Origin: Candidatus Levyibacteriota bacterium
GTDB taxonomy: Bacteria; Patescibacteria; Microgenomatia; Levybacterales; UBA12049
Assembly: GCA_003173915.1 (NCBI GenBank)
Contig: PPGL01000037.1
Span: 1-19,438 of the forward strand
Length of the DNA: 19,438 bases
Reading direction: 5' to 3'
The notes under the pieces: generated by a model
The model's input: the letters and a program-made list of their open reading frames with translations, nothing else
Databases searched by the model: none
What the model was told of the DNA's origin: nothing
Made by a program: the position numbers and the translations under genes
In this document: positions 12,596-19,438 of the stretch, one piece after another
How the letters are laid out: every line of letters begins with the position of its first letter
Numbering within the stretch: position 1 is the first letter of the stretch

Positions 12596-14767
12596 ATGCC
12601 AGCGTCTAAAAAGAAGATTCCAGAGCATGAATTTGTCGTCGCGATGATACGGTATTGGAAATTTGTTGTTCCAATTGTCTTACTGTGCGGTCTTTTTTAC
12701 TGGTTTATTTTACGTGACCTCCCCTCTCCAGCAAGACTTTCTAGTAAAAATCTTCCGCAATCAACGCAAATTTTTGACAGAAATGGCATTCTCCTCTATA
12801 CAATCTATAATAAAAAAAATCAAACCTTTGTTCCTCTCACAACCATTCCCAAACAGGTACAAGAAGCAACCATTGCCATTGAAGACCGCGATTTTTATCA
12901 TCATGGGCCAATTGACCTTCGTGGTATTGCTCGCGCAACAGTTTCTATTGTTATCCACAAGCAAATTCAAGGAGGCTCAACAATAACGCAGCAACTCGTA
13001 AAAAATAGCTTACTTACCTCTGAACAAACCATTACTCGAAAACTGAAAGAAGCAATCCTCGCATTCGCAACAGAAGTACTCTATTCCAAAGAACAAATAC
13101 TCCAAATGTATCTTAATCAAATTCCTTACGGAGGGACTGCATATGGAATTGAGGCAGCGTCAGAAACCTATTTTGGCAAACACGCAAAAGACTTAGACCT
13201 TGCTCAGGCATCACTTCTTGCAGGACTTCCAGAAGCACCAAGTATTTTTTCTCCGTTTGGAGATCATCCAGAAAAAGCAAAGGAGAGACAAACGTTAGTA
13301 TTACAGGCAATGGAACAACAAGGATACATAACAACAGCGCAGGAAAAATCAGCAGAAAATGAGCCTCTTGTCTACCAAAAATTTGCAGACAATATTCAAG
13401 CTCCACATTTTGTTTTGTATATCAAGGATCTCCTTGAGAAAAAATATGGCGAACGACTTGTTGAAGAAGGGGGTCTTCGAGTAACTACTTCTCTTGATAT
13501 GCGTATTCAAAATATGGCACAAACTGCTGTGACAACGGAGGTAAACAATTTGGGCAAAGCATATCATGTAACAAATGGCGCTGCAGTTGTAACAGATCCA
13601 GCAACAGGAGAAATTCTTGCAATGGTTGGAAGCAAAGATTATTTTGACGATTCAATTGATGGAAATGTTAATGTCGCGATAGCGTTAAGGCAACCAGGGT
13701 CATCGATTAAACCAATTAATTATGCGCTTGGTCTGATGAATGGCTACACAGCAGCGACGCCTTTTGTTGATGCTCCGATTTGCTTTCCAGATGGAGTAGG
13801 TAAACAATATTGTCCAGTTAATTATGATGGGAAATATCATGGTGTTCAGCAAATGCGATATGCACTTGGAAACTCTCTAAATATTCCTGCAGTAAAAATG
13901 CTTAAGCTCAATGGAGTTTCAAGCATGATTTCTTTAGCAAAACAAATGGGGATTAGTACATTTGAGAGTGCAGATCGATATGGACTTTCACTAACCCTGG
14001 GAGGAGGAGAAGTAACCATGCTTGATATGACAACTGCATATGGAGTGTTTGCAAATGGCGGGTATAGAATTGATCTGCAACCAATTCTAGAAGTAACAGA
14101 TAGCTCTGGAAAAGTTTTAGAGCAGTATACCCCAGTTGCTAGTCCAATTTTTGGCAACAAGGTATTACCTCCTGGTGTTGCATTTATTATGTCTAACATG
14201 CTTTCTGATAATAATGCACGACTTATTGATTTTGGACCTTCTTCTGCACTGGTTATTCCAGGGCACACTGTTTCGGCCAAGACAGGAACAACAAATGATT
14301 TTAGAGACAACTGGACAATTGGCTACACTCCATCCTACGTTGTTGCAGCCTGGGTTGGCAATGATGATAATACACCAATGGGGTCTATTGCATCAGGAAT
14401 TACGGGCGCTGCACCAATTTGGCATGATATTATGACCGATATTCTCAAAGACAAACCAGACCAACCACTACAACCACCAAGTAACGTAATTCAAAAAGCT
14501 ATCTGTGCAACATCTGGACTACTCCCTTCTCCAGACGGAACTCCAAATAGATGTCCCATTCGCTTTGAATACTTTATTGCCGGAACCGAACCAAAACTTG
14601 TTGACAACAGTGGACAAAATGTATGGGTAGACAAAACAACACAAGACTTACCAAGTCAAGGACAAACAGTAAATTTGGAAATTAAAAATGAAATTCTTAT
14701 TTCTGATCCAACTGGAGATAAATATTGCATTACTTGTAATCACCCAAGCCCAACACCAACACCGTAG
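12596..14767 (+). CDS. Class A penicillin-binding protein (bifunctional peptidoglycan synthase), copy 1
   Basis: The protein polymerises and cross-links peptidoglycan. It has a cytoplasmic N-terminus, one membrane helix (about 22-40), a GT51 transglycosylase domain (60-250) with catalytic Glu96 in IEDRDFYHHGPID and GGSTITQQLVKN, and a transpeptidase domain (320-620). The latter has SSIK (Ser369-Lys372), SLN (427-429) and KTGT (562-565). A tail with a CITC pair ends in PSPTPTP. In the GT51 motif the usual H-x-G reads H-G-P. ATG 12596 gives 723 residues; the frame continues upstream to 12503, but that region holds the promoter and overlaps the divergent gene. It is followed 163 bp later by a paralogue in the same direction. 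Confidence 0.93.
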   Translation: MPASKKKIPEHEFVVAMIRYWKFVVPIVLLCGLFYWFILRDLPSPARLSSKNLPQSTQIFDRNGILLYTIYNKKNQTFVPLTTIPKQVQEATIAIEDRDFYHHGPIDLRGIARATVSIVIHKQIQGGSTITQQLVKNSLLTSEQTITRKLKEAILAFATEVLYSKEQILQMYLNQIPYGGTAYGIEAASETYFGKHAKDLDLAQASLLAGLPEAPSIFSPFGDHPEKAKERQTLVLQAMEQQGYITTAQEKSAENEPLVYQKFADNIQAPHFVLYIKDLLEKKYGERLVEEGGLRVTTSLDMRIQNMAQTAVTTEVNNLGKAYHVTNGAAVVTDPATGEILAMVGSKDYFDDSIDGNVNVAIALRQPGSSIKPINYALGLMNGYTAATPFVDAPICFPDGVGKQYCPVNYDGKYHGVQQMRYALGNSLNIPAVKMLKLNGVSSMISLAKQMGISTFESADRYGLSLTLGGGEVTMLDMTTAYGVFANGGYRIDLQPILEVTDSSGKVLEQYTPVASPIFGNKVLPPGVAFIMSNMLSDNNARLIDFGPSSALVIPGHTVSAKTGTTNDFRDNWTIGYTPSYVVAAWVGNDDNTPMGSIASGITGAAPIWHDIMTDILKDKPDQPLQPPSNVIQKAICATSGLLPSPDGTPNRCPIRFEYFIAGTEPKLVDNSGQNVWVDKTTQDLPSQGQTVNLEIKNEILISDPTGDKYCITCNHPSPTPTP

Positions 14768-14885
14768 TAATAGCGAATAGCTAATAGTCAATAGTTCATA
14801 GTTATTTAGTTATTAATTATTTGTTTATTTGCTTATTGAATTATTCCTTATTCTATTATTCTTTTATTCGTTATTTGCTTCTTGG
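14768..14885. repeat. Degenerate heptamer repeat tract between the two PBP genes
   Basis: Units AATAGCG, AATAGCT, AATAGTC, AATAGTT, CATAGTT run from 14769, then drift gradually to ATTTGTT- and TTATTC-like 7-8 nt units until about 14885. It is purely AT-rich, with no ORF. Confidence 0.75.
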
Positions 14886-14910
14886 ATTCTTGCTCTGCTT
14901 TCTGTATAAT
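14882..14910 (+). promoter_or_regulatory. Probable promoter of the second PBP gene
   Basis: TTGGAT (14882-14887), 17 nt, TATAAT (14905-14910). A start near 14917 would leave about 14 nt of leader and no Shine-Dalgarno before ATG 14931. Confidence 0.55.
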
Positions 14911-14930
14911 GCTGCTGCTCCCTTCGGATT

Positions 14931-17027
14931 ATGGCTAGAAAAAAAACTCAGCAGGTACCTCTTGTAAAAAAATCATTTAATAAAACCCCGTTCTTTTTTC
15001 CTGCTTCGCTTGTTACATTTCTTCATATAATCAAAAAACGACGAGGAAGACCAAGGAAAATACTTTACGCTCCATTCTCCCCGCTTCTAAAAATAAAGTA
15101 CTTTGTTCTTGGTGGAGCATTTGTATTATTGTTTTTCACCATTCCACTTCTTGTATTTACTATTATTCAAACATTTCCAAATCCTGCAGTCCTGTCTGCA
15201 AATCTTGCTCCGCAAACAACCAAAATTTACGATAGACACGGAACACTCCTCTATCAAATGTATGCAAACCAAAATAGGACAACGGTTTCTCTTTCTGACA
15301 TTCCTATTGCACTCCAACAAGCAACTATTGCCATTGAGGACAAAAATTTCTATCAAAATCCTGGCTTTGATATTCAAGGAATCATACGAGCAGCACTATC
15401 AGATATTGGCGGAAAAGGATTTCAAGGCGGGTCAACAATTACCCAACAACTTATTAAATCAACACTTCTCTCCTCTGAAAGAAGTTTTACAAGAAAAGTT
15501 GAGGAAGTCATTTTGGCCTTTTGGGCAGAACATAAGTATACAAAAAAACAAATTCTTACTATGTATTTTAACCAAGTCCCGTATGGTGGAACAGCATGGG
15601 GAGTTGAAGCTGCTTCTCAAACATATTTTGGGAAAAGTGTAAAAGACCTTGATCTTGCAGAATGCGCGTTTCTCGCAGGGCTCCCACAAGCGCCAACCAC
15701 CTATTCTCCATATGGAGAAGATCCAACACTCTGGAAGAAAAGACAGGAAGATGTTCTCGCGCGCATGAAGGATTTAGGATATATTACGGGAGCTCAGGAA
15801 AAACAAGCACAGGAAGAAGTACTGCTTTTTGAAACACCAAGTACACCCCTTTTTGCACCTCATTTTGTTATGTATGTACGAGATTTGCTGGTAAAAACGT
15901 ATGGACTCGAGCTGGTCGAAAAAGGCGGATTACAAGTAACGACAACACTCGACTTAAAAACACAAGACATGGTGCAAAATGCAGTAACATCAGAGGTGAA
16001 TCAAGATGGAGACTTAAATCTTACCAATGGAGCAGCTATTGTTACCAATCCTTCAAATGGAGATTTGTTAGCAATGGTTGGAAGTCGGGGGTACGACTTT
16101 CCAGACGATGGGAATTTTAATGTAACAACAGCATTCAGACAACCTGGATCATCAATAAAACTAATTACCTACACAGCAGCACTTTCTCATGGATTTACAG
16201 CAGCAACCATTTTAGATGATAGTCCTGTCAGTTATCCATCATATGATGGTGGCCCAGTCTATACTCCTGTTAATTATGATGGTGGTTATCATGGAAGGAT
16301 ACCGCTTCGCGTTGCATTTGCAAATTCTTTCAATATCCCAGCTGTCAAAACACTTGATGCAATTGGTGTTCCAACATTTATTGAGCTTGGGAAACGTATG
16401 GGACTTATCCATCTTGTAGACCCCAAACAATATGGCCTTTCAGCAACACTTGGTGCAGTCCAAACAACAATGCTTGATATGGCAACTGCATATGGCACCA
16501 TTGCCAATGCTGGAAAAAGAGTAGATATTAATCCAATTCTCAAAGTTGTCGACAGCAAAGGAAGTATTCTTGAGGAAAAAAGTGGCCAAACTGGAAGCCA
16601 AGTTGTAGACTCAGGAGTTGCGTTTATTATTGCAAATATTTTATCGGATAATAATGCACGAAGCTGGGAATTTGGACCTAATTCTCCATTAAAAATTGAT
16701 AACTATACTGTTTCTGTAAAAACGGGAACAACCGATGAAAAACGCGATAACTGGACCTTTGGTTTTACTCCACATATTCTTGCTGCTGTGTGGGTTGGGA
16801 ATAATGACAACAGCCCAATGAGCCAATCACTTGCATCAGGAATTACTGGTGCTGCGCCAATTTGGCATACTATTATGACTAGTCTTTTACAAGGAAAACC
16901 TGAAGCCAAACCTATTCAGCCTACAAATGTTGTGAGCAAACAATGTGGAACAGGCACAGAGTATTTTATTAAAGGCACAGAAAATACTGATTGCTTCTGG
17001 AAATTCTCCCCAAGCCCAACGAAATAG
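14931..17027 (+). CDS. Class A penicillin-binding protein, copy 2, with AT-hook-like cytoplasmic tail
   Basis: A paralogue of the preceding gene, 698 residues. The cytoplasmic N-terminus (1-55) is basic and contains KKRRGRPRK (35-43), the core of an AT-hook. One membrane helix follows (about 56-80). The GT51 domain (95-290) has Glu136 in IEDKNFYQNPGFD, where the usual His is Asn, and GGSTITQQLIKS. The transpeptidase domain (360-650) has SSIK (Ser407-Lys410), SFN (466-468) and KTGTT. The C-terminus is shorter than in copy 1 and ends in SPSPTK. The two copies differ mainly at their ends, which suggests an old duplication with separate roles, for example growth versus division. It has no strong Shine-Dalgarno. 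It is followed by a 7-nt repeat tract. Confidence 0.94.
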   Translation: MARKKTQQVPLVKKSFNKTPFFFPASLVTFLHIIKKRRGRPRKILYAPFSPLLKIKYFVLGGAFVLLFFTIPLLVFTIIQTFPNPAVLSANLAPQTTKIYDRHGTLLYQMYANQNRTTVSLSDIPIALQQATIAIEDKNFYQNPGFDIQGIIRAALSDIGGKGFQGGSTITQQLIKSTLLSSERSFTRKVEEVILAFWAEHKYTKKQILTMYFNQVPYGGTAWGVEAASQTYFGKSVKDLDLAECAFLAGLPQAPTTYSPYGEDPTLWKKRQEDVLARMKDLGYITGAQEKQAQEEVLLFETPSTPLFAPHFVMYVRDLLVKTYGLELVEKGGLQVTTTLDLKTQDMVQNAVTSEVNQDGDLNLTNGAAIVTNPSNGDLLAMVGSRGYDFPDDGNFNVTTAFRQPGSSIKLITYTAALSHGFTAATILDDSPVSYPSYDGGPVYTPVNYDGGYHGRIPLRVAFANSFNIPAVKTLDAIGVPTFIELGKRMGLIHLVDPKQYGLSATLGAVQTTMLDMATAYGTIANAGKRVDINPILKVVDSKGSILEEKSGQTGSQVVDSGVAFIIANILSDNNARSWEFGPNSPLKIDNYTVSVKTGTTDEKRDNWTFGFTPHILAAVWVGNNDNSPMSQSLASGITGAAPIWHTIMTSLLQGKPEAKPIQPTNVVSKQCGTGTEYFIKGTENTDCFWKFSPSPTK

Positions 17028-17076
17028 AATTAAGATTTAAGAATTAAGATTCAAGATTTATGAATCAAGACTAATT
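17028..17076. repeat. Degenerate heptamer repeat tract after the second PBP gene
   Basis: Successive 7-nt units from 17028: AATTAAG, ATTTAAG, AATTAAG, ATTCAAG, ATTTATG, AATCAAG. The register is exact for six units and begins right after the stop codon. Confidence 0.75.
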
Positions 17077-17116
17077 TTTTGCGCTTGAAACAAAGAGTGT
17101 AACATGTAAAAAAATT

Positions 17117-17150
17117 GTCATTCCGAGCTGAGCTCGGTCGGTCGGGATGA
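17117..17150. repeat. Single palindrome related to the REPIN-like elements
   Basis: ATTCCGA (17120-17126) and TCGGGAT (17142-17148) are near-complementary outer arms after GTC; inside, CCGAGC-tga-GCTCGG (17123-17137) is a perfect stem. It begins with GTCATTCCGA like the arms at 10250 and 8807. It might also terminate transcription from either side. Confidence 0.6.
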
Positions 17151-17180
17151 TAAGACCATCTTAACGCTAAACGCTTTACG

Positions 17181-17834
17181 CTATTTTATTAATGAACACA
17201 ATGTTTGATACTGTTTTTCAGGACTTTCTCCTTGATTGTATAAATACCCTGTGGTAATAAAGCGTGTTGCTCCGACCTTTTGTGCCTGAATAATTGTCTT
17301 ATCGTTAATACCTCCATCAACTTCTATAGGCAAAAATGCATCGAGTGTTCGGAGTTCTTTTACCTTCTCAAGCATATCTGGTAAAAATGATTGATTGGAA
17401 AAGCCTGCTTTGACCGTCATAACAAATGCAAAATCCAAATCTTGCAGTACATCGGAAATTTTTTTAACAGGAGTATCAGAATCAACTGCTAACCCCACCT
17501 CTCCCACTTGTTCTGTTTGTGCAATAAATTCTGCAATATCTGGCATTTGTTCTATGTGTCCAATAAAACGTTTAAACCCAACATCTGCAAATGGTTTTAC
17601 ATATTGCAACGGATTTTCAACCATCATGTGCAGCTCAAACGTGAAATCATTGGTAAACTTTTTGAAGGGTGTTGGATCCATCCACGTTCTATTAGGAGCA
17701 AATTTACCATCAAGAAAATCTATGTGAATGTTTTTTGCAAACGGCCTGACAAGTTCTATCTTTTTTCCAATATTTTCCCATTCTTGTTCAAGAATTCCTG
17801 GAATAACTTCTGGAAACAATGTATCCTCATTCAT
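17181..17834 (-). CDS. rpe: Ribulose-phosphate 3-epimerase family protein
   Basis: The enzyme interconverts ribulose 5-phosphate and xylulose 5-phosphate in the pentose phosphate pathway. The 217-residue product has the TIM-barrel marks of the family: HIDFLDGKFAPNRT (metal-binding His and Asp), ELHMMVENP, KAGFSNQSFLPDMLEKV, IEVDGGIND with the catalytic Asp, and a phosphate-binding GATRFITTGYLY. Canonical enzymes have VDVMDG and NPGFGGQ where this one has HIDFLDG and KAGFSNQ, so it is a divergent member; another 3-epimerase (for example of an allulose type) is possible. It is last in the pfkB-rpiB-rpe series. Confidence 0.85.
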   Translation of the reverse strand: MNEDTLFPEVIPGILEQEWENIGKKIELVRPFAKNIHIDFLDGKFAPNRTWMDPTPFKKFTNDFTFELHMMVENPLQYVKPFADVGFKRFIGHIEQMPDIAEFIAQTEQVGEVGLAVDSDTPVKKISDVLQDLDFAFVMTVKAGFSNQSFLPDMLEKVKELRTLDAFLPIEVDGGINDKTIIQAQKVGATRFITTGYLYNQGESPEKQYQTLCSLIK

Positions 17835-17853
17835 AGTATCAATTTATATAGTG

Positions 17854-17869
17854 GCGCGATTTATCGCGC
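17854..17869. repeat. Short GC-rich palindrome between rpiB and rpe
   Basis: GCGCGA (17854-17859) and TCGCGC (17864-17869) form a perfect 6-bp stem with a TTTA loop, GC-rich in an AT-rich gap. It resembles small dispersed palindromes and lies 20 bp before the rpe start. Confidence 0.5.
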
Positions 17870-17896
17870 TTTAAAAAGAAACTCTGTACAAATAAT

Positions 17897-17915
17897 GTGC
17901 CATAATAAATGGCAC
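17897..17915 (-). terminator. Hairpin just after the rpiB stop
   Basis: GTGCCAT (17897-17903) and ATGGCAC (17909-17915) form a perfect 7-bp stem with a 5-nt loop, 2 bp after the rpiB stop. Read with the gene it is followed by ATTATTTG, a weak U-run, so it may be a terminator or a 3'-end stabiliser. Confidence 0.5.
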
Positions 17916-17917
17916 CA

Positions 17918-18421
17918 CTACAATTTGTTCTCAATCTCACTCATTTTCTTTATCCGACGCACATGGCGCTCCTCATTGGTAAAGGGTTCTGCAAGCCATA
18001 AAGATACTGCCTGAAGCGCTTCTTCGTCAGTCAGGAGACGCGCACCAAGAGATAGTACATTTGCATCATTATGCTCCCTCGTAAGACGAATCATTTCATA
18101 TGGATCAGTACTTTTTCGACCAGTCACATCGGCAGGATGTGGTGGGATGCGTGGAGCATAAAAAAGCGCGCATCTCACTCCTTTGTACTTATTTGCAAGC
18201 ATTGCCTCTGCTTGACCTGATCCGCCAAAAATAATTCCTTTCTCGTCCGGATGCTTAGAAATTTCTTCTCCTACTTTTGAAATAAAATCTGTGTAGTCAT
18301 CAGTTGGAGTAAATGTATGCGCTCCAAAATCTTCCACCTCATAATTCTGCGAAACAAGATACGCTTTTACCTTCTCTTTCAAATCAAATCCTGCATGATC
18401 TGTGGCTAAGTATACTTTCAT
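17918..18421 (-). CDS. rpiB: Ribose-5-phosphate isomerase B (Glu-type active site)
   Basis: The enzyme interconverts ribose 5-phosphate and ribulose 5-phosphate. The 167-residue product begins MKVYLATDHAGFDLKE, the RpiB N-terminal motif with Asp and His of the substrate site, and has TREHNDANVLSLGAR. The central loop reads GGSGQAEAMLANK. Enterobacterial RpiB has a catalytic Cys in CGTGIG; here Gly replaces it, and a Glu stands where actinobacterial enzymes (GGSGNGEQIAANK) have their catalytic Glu. So the sequence points to a Cys-free, Glu-based isomerase. AAAAGGA lies 3 nt before the ATG. It is between the PfkB-type kinase and rpe genes, which are all in one direction; together they feed the pentose phosphate pathway. 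Confidence 0.9.
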   Translation of the reverse strand: MKVYLATDHAGFDLKEKVKAYLVSQNYEVEDFGAHTFTPTDDYTDFISKVGEEISKHPDEKGIIFGGSGQAEAMLANKYKGVRCALFYAPRIPPHPADVTGRKSTDPYEMIRLTREHNDANVLSLGARLLTDEEALQAVSLWLAEPFTNEERHVRRIKKMSEIENKL

Positions 18422-18427
18422 AAATCC

Positions 18428-18529
18428 TTTTACACCCTCTCCTTTTAGGAGAGGGCGAGGGTGAGGTTTGTTTAACCTAAAGACTTAGATAAAAGAACCT
18501 CATCCTAACCTTCTCCTAACAGAAGAAGG
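18428..18529. repeat. Paired palindromic repeat between the kinase gene and rpiB
   Basis: Hairpin one is CCCTCTCCT (18435-18443) with AGGAGAGGG (18447-18455), 9 bp and a 3-nt loop. Hairpin two is CCTTCT (18509-18514) with AGAAGG (18524-18529). GTGAGGTT (18461-18468) faces AACCTCAT (18497-18504) as outer arms. This is another twin-palindrome design with a different sequence family, filling the 111-bp gap. Confidence 0.65.
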
Positions 18530-18532
18530 AAC

Positions 18533-19438
18533 TTACATATTTGTGATAGAAACCTCTGCTGCCGGTTTTGTGTCCACAACTGGAGCATCTTCTCTTGGCA
18601 ACGATTGTATTCTGTCCAAAAGTTGTTGTTTTGTCAATAAACCTTTCTGTGCTCCAACATGTTCGATAACTGAAGCACTCTCAACTGCTCCCCATTCAAG
18701 TGCTTCCTGAATTGATTTTTCTTCCATATGTGCTGCCAGAAATCCTGTTGAAAAAGCATCTCCTGCTCCTGTTTTTTCAACAAGTGTTGCAGGAGCAAGT
18801 CCCATATGGTAAAGCGATCCATCTTCGTGTGCTGCCCATGCACCTTGCTGCCCATCTGTTACACAAACTTCTTTTGGTCCAAGCTTTTGCAGCGCTCGAA
18901 GGAGTGTCTCTGGAGCAGTTGCTGGACTTTCCTGATGTTGCGGCGCTCCGTACATAATTTCTTCTGCTTCTTCGCGATTGACAATAAGCACATCAGAAGC
19001 GGCGAGTTGCTCTTTAAAACTCTCCCGCCCAGTTAAAAGTTGTTTACTTCCAGGATTAAACATAAGCTTTGCACCTGTTTTCTCTTTCAGGACCAGTACT
19101 TTTTTATACAATTCCTGCCACTTTTGTCCCATGGAGGTAAGATAAATCCACGAAGGGCGAGCTGTTTCTATTGGCAAATCATGCTCTCTTTCTACGTGAT
19201 GGACAAAAAGAGTCCGCTCGTTATGTAAAGTCACTCCAACAGAAAATGTTGTCTGCGCATCTGGTGTTTTTTTTACAAAGGGTACGTCTACATTTTCGGC
19301 AGAAAGTTGAGAAATAACTTTTTGGCTAAATTCGTCTCCTCCAATTTCTGCAGCAACAGCTGTTTTGTGTCCAAGACGTGACAATCCAACGGCAACATTA
19401 CTAGCATTCCCACCAAGAAGAAATTGTGCAGTCTCAAT
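18533..19438 (-). CDS. PfkB-family carbohydrate kinase, partial at right edge
   Basis: A sugar kinase of the PfkB/ribokinase family. The frame is open to the window edge: upstream of 19384 it continues through GGNASNVAVGLSRLG, the N-terminal family motif, so the gene start is off the right side and 301 residues are visible. The second signature, TGAGDAFSTGFLAAHM with the catalytic Asp, and the VNREEAEE block are present. The C-terminal 25 residues are a polar tail. The substrate cannot be told; ribokinase-like or adenosine-kinase-like roles are both open. The neighbouring rpiB and rpe point to ribose or another pentose salvage. Confidence 0.9.
   Translation of the reverse strand: METAQFLLGGNASNVAVGLSRLGHKTAVAAEIGGDEFSQKVISQLSAENVDVPFVKKTPDAQTTFSVGVTLHNERTLFVHHVEREHDLPIETARPSWIYLTSMGQKWQELYKKVLVLKEKTGAKLMFNPGSKQLLTGRESFKEQLAASDVLIVNREEAEEIMYGAPQHQESPATAPETLLRALQKLGPKEVCVTDGQQGAWAAHEDGSLYHMGLAPATLVEKTGAGDAFSTGFLAAHMEEKSIQEALEWGAVESASVIEHVGAQKGLLTKQQLLDRIQSLPREDAPVVDTKPAAEVSITNM

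Noticed and set aside
14768..14885. CRISPR array
   Set aside because: The units are 7-8 nt, contiguous and drifting, with no spacers or cas genes.

Overview
The window looks like chromosome from an AT-rich, small-genome bacterium, most likely a member of the Candidate Phyla Radiation (Patescibacteria), with the Microgenomates as the best guess. This is an inference. It rests on the AT-rich sequence, the exported proteins with Pro/Thr-rich linkers (PTPTP-type), a DUF5667-type secreted protein, a CvpA-CAP domain fusion, two tandem class A penicillin-binding proteins, and a class II (B12-dependent) ribonucleotide reductase without visible B12 biosynthesis. No rRNA or tRNA gene, CRISPR array, transposase or phage gene was seen.

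Layout from left to right. (1) 1-2379, minus strand: a 569-residue protein of unknown function with a C-terminal zinc ribbon, then a 53-residue cysteine-rich protein too short for routine ORF calling, then a Gln/Pro-rich protein cut by the left edge. (2) 2380-2839: an intergenic region with two divergent cobalamin riboswitches, one for each flanking transcript. Each ends in a hairpin whose 3' arm carries the Shine-Dalgarno sequence, followed by U7 and AUG. (3) 2840-4747, plus strand: a membrane-anchored DUF4430 protein and a membrane-anchored alpha/alpha-barrel protein. Together they look like the two domains of animal intrinsic factor/transcobalamin, split into separate genes. (4) 4748-8950, minus strand: nrdR, nrdJ, a DUF6580-like/ECF S-component-like membrane protein and a PduO-type cobalamin adenosyltransferase, behind a sigma70-type promoter that overlaps a good NrdR box. 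(5) 9061-12513, minus: DUF5667 protein, cytidylate-kinase-like protein, GAPDH and a CvpA-CAP protein. (6) 12596-17027, plus: two paralogous class A PBPs. (7) 17181-19438, minus: sugar-phosphate genes rpe, rpiB and a PfkB kinase cut by the right edge.

The central story is a B12-to-deoxynucleotide module. Cobalamin would be captured outside the cell by the split transcobalamin-like pair, possibly imported by the S-component-like protein, converted to adenosylcobalamin by PduO, and used by NrdJ to make dNTPs. The capture genes would be switched by B12 and the reductase operon by NrdR. The 569-residue protein appears to sit under its own B12 riboswitch, which makes it a candidate undescribed B12-related protein.

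Between the genes lie two kinds of unusual repeat. One is a set of degenerate 7-nt-period tracts (259-305, 608-665, 14768-14885, 17028-17076). The other is a set of twin-hairpin palindromes of REPIN-like design (8806-8873, 10250-10324), with relatives at 17117-17150, 17854-17869 and 18428-18529. Several genes have a -10-like hexamer only 5-9 nt before the start codon, suggesting leaderless mRNAs.
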